Source of the DNA: Thiobacillus sp.
GTDB lineage: Bacteria > Pseudomonadota > Gammaproteobacteria > Burkholderiales > Thiobacillaceae
DNA: 26,674 nucleotides
NCBI RefSeq assembly: GCF_024708915.1
Contig: NZ_JANJXQ010000190.1
Coordinates: 1 to 26,674 of the forward strand
Direction: 5' to 3'
Under the pieces are notes generated by a model that made no database searches, was not told the DNA's origin, and saw only the letters and a program-made list of their open reading frames with translations. Below, piece by piece: positions 8,820-16,261 of the stretch (positions are counted from its first letter, which is position 1; every line of letters begins with the position of its first letter). A program made the position numbers and the translations under genes.

Positions 8820-10129
8820 TTGGTTACCCTTAACTCTTCGATCTCGATGAGGGGAGTAATGCGCTGCCAGTCTCTGGCGTTCGGGTCGAGCTTGCCGGCC
8901 TGAACCATTTGCCCAATCAGCCAGGGGAAATAAGCGGCAACCCGAAGTTCATTGGACATTGACGGAAGGGCTGCCTCGAACAGCTTTGATGCACGCGCCT
9001 CGCCATTGGCCAGGTCGGCCACCAAGTATCTGATCAGCAGCTCTGGGATGGCATCCGGAGGTACTTCTTCGAATTCGCGCGTGTATCCATCCCGCTTCTT
9101 CGCGGTACGAGGGGGCGGCTTGGAGGGGGCAGTCCTGGCGATATCGGCCCGCATCCGATAGAAGCTTGGCTCATCCGCGACTTCTAGCGACCAGTCGGGT
9201 GCTTCGGCGATGGAGCGCTTCAGCGCATCCGTAACGCGCCTCTGGCGGTCCACACGGATGATCGTTCTCAGGAAAGTATGGACAACGCTGTGATGGTCCA
9301 TCCAGTCGATTGCCCGCTGGGTTATCCACGCCCCGGTTGATTGCAGGCGGCGGACCAGATCATCATAAACCGCGTCAAACCCCTTGGGTGCGTGAGGTTT
9401 GGCCAAATCTGCGATCCTATCGATCAAGGAAAACGCCGTGCTGGTGGAACTGAGAACAGCTTCCTGGAGGTCTTCTATGGTCTTGATGACCAGGGAGAGC
9501 TGTTCTTCACATTGGCTAATCGACTCTTCACTGTTAGCGGTCAGGAGGGTCGGGATGAATGCGCGCATTTCGGCATGGCGCCGATCCAGGGCGTTCTGGT
9601 GCCGATGAATGCTGACCAGCATGTCCCGGAGGGCGTGCTGCATCTGAGAAATGACATCCCAGTGCCAATCGTCCGGAGTTGTTGCCTTCTCCGCGTCCTC
9701 GACGATTCGGGTGATCTGGTTGATGAACGCCTTGAAGATGGCAGTCAGCGGCTCACCGGAGAAGCGCGACTGGGTGACATGCCACTCCGCGACGGACTCG
9801 CCCAGGGACGTGAGCTGGTATTCCGCATCGCCGGAAAGGCGTAGGCGCACGATTTCCGCTTTCGTCAGGCAGCCCGCGTTCAGAAGGCGGGTCATGCTCT
9901 CGCTCATACGACGTTCGGCCTTTTGGGGATCTTTCACATCGAGTAGATCGATACGGCTGCTCAGACCTTGGATGGCGGAATAAGGGATTGTGAGGAGCCC
10001 GTCAGGACTTCGCTCGATTTCGTACTTGATTGTCGCCAATAGGGCGATGTCCCTTGGCCACAGATCCAGCCGACGTTCTTCGGTAAGGATCGGTTGGACA
10101 ATCTCTGCGAAAGGAAGCGATTGATCCAT
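8816..10129 (-). CDS. jetA: JetA, MukF/kleisin-like Wadjet subunit
   Basis: A 437-residue protein. The ATG at 10129 overlaps the stop of the upstream regulator gene (TGATG); a GTG one codon earlier is the alternative. An N-terminal winged-helix region (about residues 10-115, ending near LTSLGESVAEWHV) is followed by a long helical stretch and a C-terminal winged-helix-like segment near YFPWLIGQMVQAGKL, as expected for a MukF/MksF-like kleisin bridging the JetC heads. No catalytic motif is expected. It is the first structural gene of the jet operon and its translation is probably coupled to the regulator gene. Subtype (I, II or III) could not be fixed by eye. Confidence 0.82.
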   Translation of the reverse strand: MDQSLPFAEIVQPILTEERRLDLWPRDIALLATIKYEIERSPDGLLTIPYSAIQGLSSRIDLLDVKDPQKAERRMSESMTRLLNAGCLTKAEIVRLRLSGDAEYQLTSLGESVAEWHVTQSRFSGEPLTAIFKAFINQITRIVEDAEKATTPDDWHWDVISQMQHALRDMLVSIHRHQNALDRRHAEMRAFIPTLLTANSEESISQCEEQLSLVIKTIEDLQEAVLSSTSTAFSLIDRIADLAKPHAPKGFDAVYDDLVRRLQSTGAWITQRAIDWMDHHSVVHTFLRTIIRVDRQRRVTDALKRSIAEAPDWSLEVADEPSFYRMRADIARTAPSKPPPRTAKKRDGYTREFEEVPPDAIPELLIRYLVADLANGEARASKLFEAALPSMSNELRVAAYFPWLIGQMVQAGKLDPNARDWQRITPLIEIEELRVTK

Positions 10130-10413
10130 CACGAAAGAATCCGGAAGAAGGCGGGGTTGAGTTTGTAGTGATACGACATCCCGATCTTCGGGCCGCGCGT
10201 CAGGAAGCCGAGTTCACAGAGGCGCTTCATCGTTCTGCTTACATGCGCATCGCGAATGGACAAGGCTGCTCCCAGTTGGGTTTTTGAAACTGCGCTCCCA
10301 GTGATCGGCAGCCGCTCCGCCAGATGCCACAAAATTACCCCCTCAACTTTACTCAGCGGAGACCGTTGCAAAGAGTGGAGTCCCAATTCGGTGACAACGA
10401 TAGTGCGCGCCAT
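10129..10413 (-). CDS. Small winged-helix protein, probable jet operon regulator
   Basis: A 94-residue protein with a winged helix-turn-helix: SAVSKTQLGAALSIRDAHVS as helix-turn-helix and GFLTRGPKIGMSYHYKLNP as the wing. The ending YHYKLNPAFFRIL recalls RepL-like or MarR-type plasmid proteins. AAGGA a few bases before the ATG supports the start. The gene heads the jet operon, overlapping jetA as TGATG, and lies 28 bp from a perfect inverted repeat that overlays a good promoter. The simplest reading is an autoregulator of the Wadjet genes. An alternative is a fifth, DNA-recognising subunit; standard Wadjet operons are described as jetABCD only. Confidence 0.75.
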   Translation of the reverse strand: MARTIVVTELGLHSLQRSPLSKVEGVILWHLAERLPITGSAVSKTQLGAALSIRDAHVSRTMKRLCELGFLTRGPKIGMSYHYKLNPAFFRILS

Positions 10414-10440
10414 AATCCTTGTTACTCAGGCCTTTAGGTA

Positions 10441-10468
10441 ATCCTACCATTTTTGGTAATTTTACCAA
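10441..10468 (-). promoter_or_regulatory. Probable sigma-70 promoter of the regulator-jetABCD operon
   Basis: On the minus strand, TTGGTA (complement of 10463-10468) and TAGGAT (complement of 10441-10446) are 16 bp apart, giving a leader of about 20 nt before the ATG at 10413. Both boxes lie within or against the operator dyads, so binding there would block transcription. The prediction is by eye from consensus. Confidence 0.5.
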
Positions 10469-10479
10469 AAATGGTAGGA
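10442..10479. promoter_or_regulatory. Double operator: perfect 18-bp inverted repeat upstream of the jet operon
   Basis: Arms TCCTACCATTTTTGGTAA (10442-10459) and its exact reverse complement (10462-10479) are separated by TT. Each arm itself contains a smaller dyad, TACCA-N4-TGGTA, at 10445-10458 and 10463-10476, with centres 18 bp apart. Two equal dyads at near-integral helical spacing look like two dimer-binding sites for the adjacent winged-helix protein. It is not a typical terminator, because no gene ends here and it sits 28 bp upstream of a start codon. Confidence 0.8.
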
Positions 10480-10555
10480 CTCTTGCTGCCGCTCAATTGC
10501 AGGAGGAATCCAAGGCTCAAGTACGCTCGACAGAGACACCCTCGATGGCCTGGGG

Positions 10556-11028
10556 GTGCGGCTCGCAATGGCAATTCTGCATCTGAGCATCAGCCAGTCG
10601 GAATTCGGCCGGCGGCTGGGGTCGTCGCCAGGCTTCGTCAGCGACGTGGTGCGCGGGCTGAAGAAGCCTGGCGCGGAATTCCTGCTCTGCGTAAAGCAGA
10701 TTTTTGGGATCAGCACCGCACGATGCATGGCGGTGACGCCGCAGGCGGAAATCGACCGGATCACGCTGGACAACGTCAATCTCTTCCGGCATCGCTTCGG
10801 TTTCGAGGCGCCGCGCCGCCGGGTGCGCGAGCAGGTGCGTTCTCGGCCTCGCCGCCCTGGAAGCAGATGCTCGGCCAGTCCATTGTTGCGGCCATCTGCC
10901 TCGCCGGCGCCTGGGTGCTCAGGAAGCTCTATATCGAGCCTTCGGCTCGTGCGGACGGCGGCGAAACTCCTTACGCTAACCAGCAGTGCCCCTGCACCTT
11001 AACAGACATCGAACCGCCCGTTCCATAG
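10556..11028 (+). pseudogene. Frameshifted XRE-type membrane-linked regulator remnant
   Basis: One frame encodes a clear XRE helix-turn-helix (ISQSEFGRRLGSSPGFVSDVVRGLKKPGAEFLLCV). After about 10800 that frame becomes low-complexity. A different frame then carries a plausible continuation, PPWKQMLGQSIVAAICLAGAWVLRKLYIEP, which reads as one membrane helix, and ends at 11028. A frameshift near 10805-10850 would join them. The sequence similar to the family extends upstream of 10556 without a convincing start codon or ribosome-binding site, so the gene may have lost its start too. It runs divergently from the jet operon and could once have regulated that region. A sequencing error cannot be excluded. 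Confidence 0.5.
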
Positions 11029-11150
11029 CTTGCCCCCTCCTCGCCAAAATGCAGCAAGTGAAGCCAAACATATCCGGGGTATGATTTGAAGCTTGCTAAA
11101 TCTGGCTAGGATCAAGCGATGTCGGCGCACAAGTTCTTATGGGGGGCACA

Positions 11151-11273
11151 ATGTCAATGCATGTCTGCTTGCCAATTCGGGTAAGAATGCACCCCTTGTA
11201 CACCAGTAGCAACTCGCCTTCTGGGGTGGCTATTAGCCTCCGCTGGGACCATCTTTCGTTTTTTGACCTCTGA
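11151..11273 (+). CDS. Possible 40-aa leader ORF coupled to the SIS-HAD gene
   Basis: An ORF for 40 residues (MSMHVCLPIRVRM...) has a good ribosome-binding site, GGGGGG four bases before its ATG. Its stop codon is 5 bp before the start of the SIS-HAD gene, which has no recognisable ribosome-binding site of its own. That arrangement suggests translational coupling. The peptide has no known domain. An overlapping 21-codon frame at 11119-11184 (also with an AGGA upstream) is an alternative. Between 11029 and 11150 I see only a possible -10 (TATGAT, 11080-11085). Confidence 0.35.
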   Translation: MSMHVCLPIRVRMHPLYTSSNSPSGVAISLRWDHLSFFDL

Positions 11274-11278
11274 CTAAC

Positions 11279-13216
11279 ATGGGCCGTTGCTTTAAAGACG
11301 AAATTGCTTACATTCCGCAAGCTATCACGTGGGCGACTGCCCAAGAAGTTTTGTCTCTTCAACGCGCCATCCTAAACACTTCGTCGCGAAGCCTATTCGC
11401 AATTGGTTCCGGCGGTTCATATACGGTAGCCACATTCGCTGCGAGTTGTCATGAAAAACGTTTCGGTCAAATGTCGAGTGCAGTCACTCCACTTGAGTAT
11501 CGAGGTGCTGGCGCAGCAATTCGTGACGCCGCCGCACTAATGCTTTCAGCTGAAGGCAAGAATAAAGACATCCTTGCCGCAGCTCAAAGCACATTAATAT
11601 TTGGGCATGTTGGACTGGCTCTCACGCTGAAAAGTGATACTCCACTTGGAAAGTTTGCCAGTTCATCCGGTGCAATGAGCATCCAGGAATTCGAAATGCC
11701 TTGGGGTAAAGACGGGTATCTAGCGACTAATAGCTTGGTCGCCATGCTCATTCTTTTGGCGAAAGCCTACTGCAGAGACACCCAGAAGGACTTTGCTGCG
11801 CTGCTCAGCCACATAACGATGGCGTGGTTGGCGAAACGACGGAAATTAATCTCCGACGTGATCAGCGATTACCAAGTGGGTACTCAAGTCCTCGTTCTCT
11901 TTGGAACTACAAGTCGATTAACAGCCATTGATGTCGAATCAAAATTCGCAGAAGCCGCCCTTGGAACCTGCCAACTCGCGGATTATCGACAGTTTGCGCA
12001 TGGCAGGCACTTACAACTCAGTTGCGCGCAAAATGCCGTAGTTATCGCTTTCGTGTCCAAAGGTGACGATGCGCTCGCGAAGGCGACCCTTACCCTATTG
12101 CCTAAGAATATTCGCCAGCTGATCCTAGAGGTTCCAGAAGGCGACGATATCGCTGCAGTCCAAGGAGCCATCGACGCGATACTAATCACGGACGTGGTTG
12201 CTGATATCCTGAGTATCGATCCGGGGCAGCCGGTCGTTCCCGAATTTTGCCGGGCCATACATCAGCTCGACCCCCGTGCCCTGATTCAGGAGGCACCTCC
12301 GCTAGTTCCTATCCCGGTCGCCAGAAAGCTAAAACGGGGCATCAATGACGCAAAGGCAGTTAGCCGCTTCACAGAATCCGCAACGGCCTATGCGGAAAAG
12401 CTGGCTCGGGCCGAGATTAAGGCTTTGGTATGCGACTTCGACGGTACTTTTTGCGAAACCGACAGGCGGTTCGACGGACTGGATTGCCTTCTTGCAGGTG
12501 ATATCGAACGAATTTCTGACTACGGGATTCCAATCATTTTCGCAACCGGACGAGGCGATTCACTCCTGGGCGATTTACGAAATAAGGTTCATGCGCGGTG
12601 CTGGAAAAACATCTATATCGGCTACTACAGCGGCTCATACATAGGCGCCTTGGATGAAAAGCCGACTTTCCCTGCTGAAGACCCAAGGTTCAATGACCTG
12701 CTTTCCTGGCTCGACACTATTGGAGTTTATGCTCAGATCGAAGCTAACCCAAAGGTGAATTGCGGACAACTCGGTCTGCGTTGCGGCAACCATGCATCCC
12801 GCCATGAGGCAGTAACTGCCATCAAGCTGTGGATTCGGCGCCATGAATTTCGGGATTGGCGAGTCTACTGCTCGGGGCACTCCATCGATGTCCTATCGGA
12901 TTGGGCCGGCAAACGAAAGGTAGTGGATTTCGTCGTTGAAAGATTCGCGGTAAACCCTGATACAGAGATTCTGCGTCTAGGCGACTCGGGGGATTTTGAC
13001 GGCAATGATTTTGAGCTCCTCTGCGAGGGGCTTGGCTTAAGCGTGAATACCGTCTCTTCGGACCCCGCGAGCTGCTGGAACCTTTTGCCGATCGATAAGC
13101 GCGGTGTAGTAGGAACGAAATACTACCTTGATCACATGCACATCATGCCCAATCGCGACTCCATGTCATTGGCCTCCCTGTTTGAAGCAGTCCAAGAGCC
13201 AGGAGGCGCCCAGTGA
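11279..13216 (+). CDS. SIS sugar-isomerase domain fused to HAD phosphatase
   Basis: A 645-residue two-enzyme fusion. The N-terminal half has a SIS fold: FAIGSGGSYTVATF (about residues 40-53) is the phosphosugar-binding loop, and a second SIS lobe contains the conserved-looking FAHGRH (239-244). The C-terminal half is a HAD-superfamily phosphatase with nucleophile motif VCDFDGTF (384-391), motif II FATGRG (421-426), a lysine in GKRKVVDF, and the acidic motif LGDSGDFDGNDFELL (567-581). The cap-bearing layout resembles Cof/sucrose-phosphatase-type HADs. A phosphosugar isomerised by SIS and dephosphorylated by HAD is a reasonable inference; the substrate is unknown. It is the first large gene of a five-gene operon and ends in a GTGA overlap with the next gene. 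The ATG is the only good start; TGA lies in frame 15 bases upstream. Confidence 0.87.
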   Translation: MGRCFKDEIAYIPQAITWATAQEVLSLQRAILNTSSRSLFAIGSGGSYTVATFAASCHEKRFGQMSSAVTPLEYRGAGAAIRDAAALMLSAEGKNKDILAAAQSTLIFGHVGLALTLKSDTPLGKFASSSGAMSIQEFEMPWGKDGYLATNSLVAMLILLAKAYCRDTQKDFAALLSHITMAWLAKRRKLISDVISDYQVGTQVLVLFGTTSRLTAIDVESKFAEAALGTCQLADYRQFAHGRHLQLSCAQNAVVIAFVSKGDDALAKATLTLLPKNIRQLILEVPEGDDIAAVQGAIDAILITDVVADILSIDPGQPVVPEFCRAIHQLDPRALIQEAPPLVPIPVARKLKRGINDAKAVSRFTESATAYAEKLARAEIKALVCDFDGTFCETDRRFDGLDCLLAGDIERISDYGIPIIFATGRGDSLLGDLRNKVHARCWKNIYIGYYSGSYIGALDEKPTFPAEDPRFNDLLSWLDTIGVYAQIEANPKVNCGQLGLRCGNHASRHEAVTAIKLWIRRHEFRDWRVYCSGHSIDVLSDWAGKRKVVDFVVERFAVNPDTEILRLGDSGDFDGNDFELLCEGLGLSVNTVSSDPASCWNLLPIDKRGVVGTKYYLDHMHIMPNRDSMSLASLFEAVQEPGGAQ

Positions 13217-14337
13217 GAGCTGAACTCGCCATGGACATCATCTCGGACCTGATGGAATGGGATGACGGTGAAGCCACGAGGGAGTTTGACTGGCTGAAAG
13301 TCATGGTCGATTACAAATTCGACCGGTATCAGGGCTATGGCCCTGGCGTCCACTTCTACATCAGCCTCATTCATTGGTTAGGTCAGTTTCAAGATGTAGA
13401 AGCGAGAAAGGCGGCTTATCGCTACTTGCGGCACCACCTCGTCTTCATCGGCCAATCTGAGCTTCACCAGCTCATCAAACTGGGAATGCCCGAAATGGAG
13501 AAGGATGCCCGACGCCTAATCGCCAAGAAGCAAGGGATCTCCTACTTCGAGACATGGACGAACGCCGGGGCAAAACGAGCCCTTCGCCTTATGTCGTTGC
13601 GAACGCTCTACGTCGGTCTGAGTGACGGGGCAAGGGTAGACATCTTCAGGCGAGACAACGACGGCCTTCTAACTAACGAACAGGTTGTCGCTTCTAGCGA
13701 GATATCCAACGACAAGTGGGGCAGCCTTGGGGAAAAGCTGAAAGATAGGCTGAAGCAATCTGGCTTTCCTGAGGCTGAGCAAAAATTCGAGCGGGTCTGC
13801 TTGATAGACGATTTTACGGGCTCCGGGTCAACTCTCATCCGCCCGAATGGCGCAGGGTGGGACGGCAAGGTGTTCAATTTCTGCCGTCAGAACAATGGTC
13901 GAGCAGAAATCGCAAGCCAATGCCACGTACAGATCCACCACTATCTCGCGTCGTCAAAGGCCAAATCAACCATCGAAGAAGCATTAACGGCTTATCAAGC
14001 CACCATACCCAAGTTTAGCTTTAACACCTCATACTCTTGGGTTCTGAGTCCATCCCCGCATGTGGTCATGGGGGCGGGTTCGGATCCAGACCTGATACGT
14101 TGGATCGACAGTCACTACGACCCGTCTATTGAAACCACACATAACTGCAAGGACGGAAAGCCGATTGCTCTTGGCTACAAGCAATGCGGGCTGCCAATCG
14201 TCTTGGAGCATAACACTCCGAATAACACGATTGCGCTGATGTGGGCAACCTCTAAGAACGGTAGCACGCCCCCCCACAAAATGAGGCCGCTGTTCCCTCG
14301 TATTGACAGGCACATCGACAATGGACAATCCGTTTAA
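13213..14337 (+). CDS. Phosphoribosyltransferase-like protein
   Basis: A 374-residue protein with a classic PRPP-binding loop, VCLIDDFTGSGST (residues 195-207), the hallmark of type I phosphoribosyltransferases: two acidic residues followed by the phosphate loop. An all-helical N-terminal region of about 110 residues precedes it. The overall length exceeds standalone purine or orotate transferases, resembling the conflict-system-associated PRTase-like families described in comparative genomics; I cannot confirm which. The GTG start overlaps the SIS-HAD stop and is backed by a strong AGGAGG seven bases upstream. The 3' end overlaps the ATPase gene by 17 bp. Whether it transfers a phosphoribosyl group, or instead binds PRPP or a nucleotide as a regulator, cannot be told from sequence. 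Confidence 0.82.
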   Translation: MRAELAMDIISDLMEWDDGEATREFDWLKVMVDYKFDRYQGYGPGVHFYISLIHWLGQFQDVEARKAAYRYLRHHLVFIGQSELHQLIKLGMPEMEKDARRLIAKKQGISYFETWTNAGAKRALRLMSLRTLYVGLSDGARVDIFRRDNDGLLTNEQVVASSEISNDKWGSLGEKLKDRLKQSGFPEAEQKFERVCLIDDFTGSGSTLIRPNGAGWDGKVFNFCRQNNGRAEIASQCHVQIHHYLASSKAKSTIEEALTAYQATIPKFSFNTSYSWVLSPSPHVVMGAGSDPDLIRWIDSHYDPSIETTHNCKDGKPIALGYKQCGLPIVLEHNTPNNTIALMWATSKNGSTPPHKMRPLFPRIDRHIDNGQSV

Positions 14338-16261
14338 GAAGCGCGCTGCAGAATTCATCGAAGAGCCGCTCGCGCTACTGTCCTTGCTTAGCGCCGAGCC
14401 AGTACGATCATTCTTCGAAAAGGACGCATCCACGTGCTTCGATCGTTTGACGCTTGTAGTTGGCACCCCTGGTAGCGGGAAAACTACGCTGGCCAGGCTA
14501 TTGGAAATCGACACGCTGGTCGAAGTAATTCGCTCCGCCAACAATAACAATCGGGAAAGCCGTCAGCTCGCGATGACGTTGGCAGATCTACATATCCTGG
14601 AAGACCGGCTACCGTCCCGACTTGCCCATCGCATTCCCTGTGGGTCCAATTTTCGGAGCATCTGGGAACTTCCTTACCAAGAACGGACACGGTCTGGTCT
14701 GCTCAAGACGTTCATCCAGGTAAAAGCTGCCCTCGGCTGGTTGCGAAAGCTTGATCGCCTTCGAGTCGATCTCAGAGCAGTCAAGATCAATCTCTATCCT
14801 GGTATGGAGACGCATGGTGGAATTTTGAGGGCGGAAGATGCAATAGCTTTCCGCGAGTATGGCCGGGAGGTCGAGGAGCAAATCCTGACCGCTATTACAT
14901 CACTAGCCCCCCCCGGAGAAGAAGAGCTTGCCAACACAGCAGCCAATGCTCCATACAACGTCTTCGACTGCATCGAGTCGTTCACGGTCGCTTCCATCCC
15001 AAACGTGACCGATAAACCCGTGACACTCCGACCGATGGTCATCATCGACGACGCGCATGAGCTACATGCTCGTCAATTTTCTGATATAGAAGGGTGGCTT
15101 CGAAATCGTGAAATAAAGATGTCGCGCTGGATCATGACCCGAGTCGATGCGATTGGCCCCGCCGAGTTCCGCAAGGCGATCAGTGAAATAGAGGCGGAGG
15201 AGAATTCGCCGGGGACGACCGCTGGACGCGACCGAACTATCAAGCTTCTGCAAGGAGAAAAACGGGACCGAAAGCGCTTTCGTACCATTTCCCGTGACGT
15301 ATGTCGTCGCTATTTCTCCCAAATGCCCGCTTTCCAAAAGCGCGGCATCGATAAGCTGGACGATTGTTTATCAAGCAACGCGTTAAACCTTTCGAAAGCG
15401 GATACGCAAAAACTCGAAGAGCGAAACACGTCGCTCATTGAGGAAGCAAGGTTTTCGAAGCAGACCATTGAATCGTTGAAAAGCATGATCCCCGAGGAGC
15501 TGCCCGAAGAAGAGAAGAAGGCCATTCTGCATATTCTGCTCCACCGAGAGAAGCGCAAAACGCCTCAAGTTGGTCTATTCGACGATATCTCCGACGACGA
15601 CTACATCGATGATGCAGAGGAAGAGGACATCGAGTCTACGGACGGCGCTGCATCGAAGAAGTTCGTCAAGCCCGCGCTGATTACGGGTGCCGCCATCCAG
15701 CTGACTCATGAGTTCGAGCGTCCGTTCTATCATTCGTTTGACCGGTTAGCTGACGCCAGCAGCGACAACATTGAACAGTTCATTAGTCTGGCTGGCGCTT
15801 TGGTCGACGAAATAGAAACTCGGATACTGCGTAACAGAAAAGCCGAACTCGATGCCAAGCAGCAGCATGCCATTCTGACGCGGCAGGCTGACAAGATCAT
15901 GAGACAGTGGGACTTTCCTCACTGCGAATCCGTCAAGAAGCTCATCGCTTTCGTAGCGTCCCGATGCGTAGCACGGACAATGGAGCCAAATGCCCCGTTG
16001 TCTGATGGGGCAAACGCATTTGGAATCCCCCAAGCGGACATGGACGGCCTGGAGCAATCTGCACCGGAGCTAGTGCCCGTCATTCATTACGCAATCGCTT
16101 ACAACGCGATAACGCTAAAGGAAAACTACAACTGCAAAAAGCGCCTGTGGTGTTTGTTCGAGCTAGGGGGAATCCCCATCGTCGCCAATCGACTGACATT
16201 GAATCGTGGAGGCTTCTGTGAGGGGCGTCTTAGCGATCTCAGAGAAAGTGTCATAAAGTGA
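14321..16261 (+). CDS. ORC/CDC6-like AAA-type P-loop ATPase
   Basis: A 646-residue ATPase. Walker A is VVGTPGSGKTTL (residues 46-57) and Walker B is MVIIDDAHEL (239-248). A sensor-1-like segment follows, RWIMTRVDAIG. The order and spacing resemble ORC/CDC6-type AAA proteins of bacterial accessory regions. Beyond about residue 330 the protein is helical, with an acidic stretch rich in Asp/Glu near residues 425-450 (DDISDDDYIDDAEEEDI) that is probably a flexible linker. No nuclease motif is recognised. The ATG at 14321 is preferred over an upstream TTG because the protein then starts with MDNPFKKR. It overlaps the PRTase gene by 17 bp and the next gene as GTGA. It is the likely motor or switch of the cassette. 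Confidence 0.78.
   Translation: MDNPFKKRAAEFIEEPLALLSLLSAEPVRSFFEKDASTCFDRLTLVVGTPGSGKTTLARLLEIDTLVEVIRSANNNNRESRQLAMTLADLHILEDRLPSRLAHRIPCGSNFRSIWELPYQERTRSGLLKTFIQVKAALGWLRKLDRLRVDLRAVKINLYPGMETHGGILRAEDAIAFREYGREVEEQILTAITSLAPPGEEELANTAANAPYNVFDCIESFTVASIPNVTDKPVTLRPMVIIDDAHELHARQFSDIEGWLRNREIKMSRWIMTRVDAIGPAEFRKAISEIEAEENSPGTTAGRDRTIKLLQGEKRDRKRFRTISRDVCRRYFSQMPAFQKRGIDKLDDCLSSNALNLSKADTQKLEERNTSLIEEARFSKQTIESLKSMIPEELPEEEKKAILHILLHREKRKTPQVGLFDDISDDDYIDDAEEEDIESTDGAASKKFVKPALITGAAIQLTHEFERPFYHSFDRLADASSDNIEQFISLAGALVDEIETRILRNRKAELDAKQQHAILTRQADKIMRQWDFPHCESVKKLIAFVASRCVARTMEPNAPLSDGANAFGIPQADMDGLEQSAPELVPVIHYAIAYNAITLKENYNCKKRLWCLFELGGIPIVANRLTLNRGGFCEGRLSDLRESVIK

Noticed and set aside
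10442..10479. Bidirectional terminator between the jet operon and the XRE remnant
   Set aside because: Both flanking genes start here and diverge from it, so nothing ends at this site. The two internal dyads fit operators better.
11096..11362. 88-codon minus-strand frame across the SIS-HAD start
   Set aside because: It overlaps the start of a well supported gene and contains no recognisable domain.
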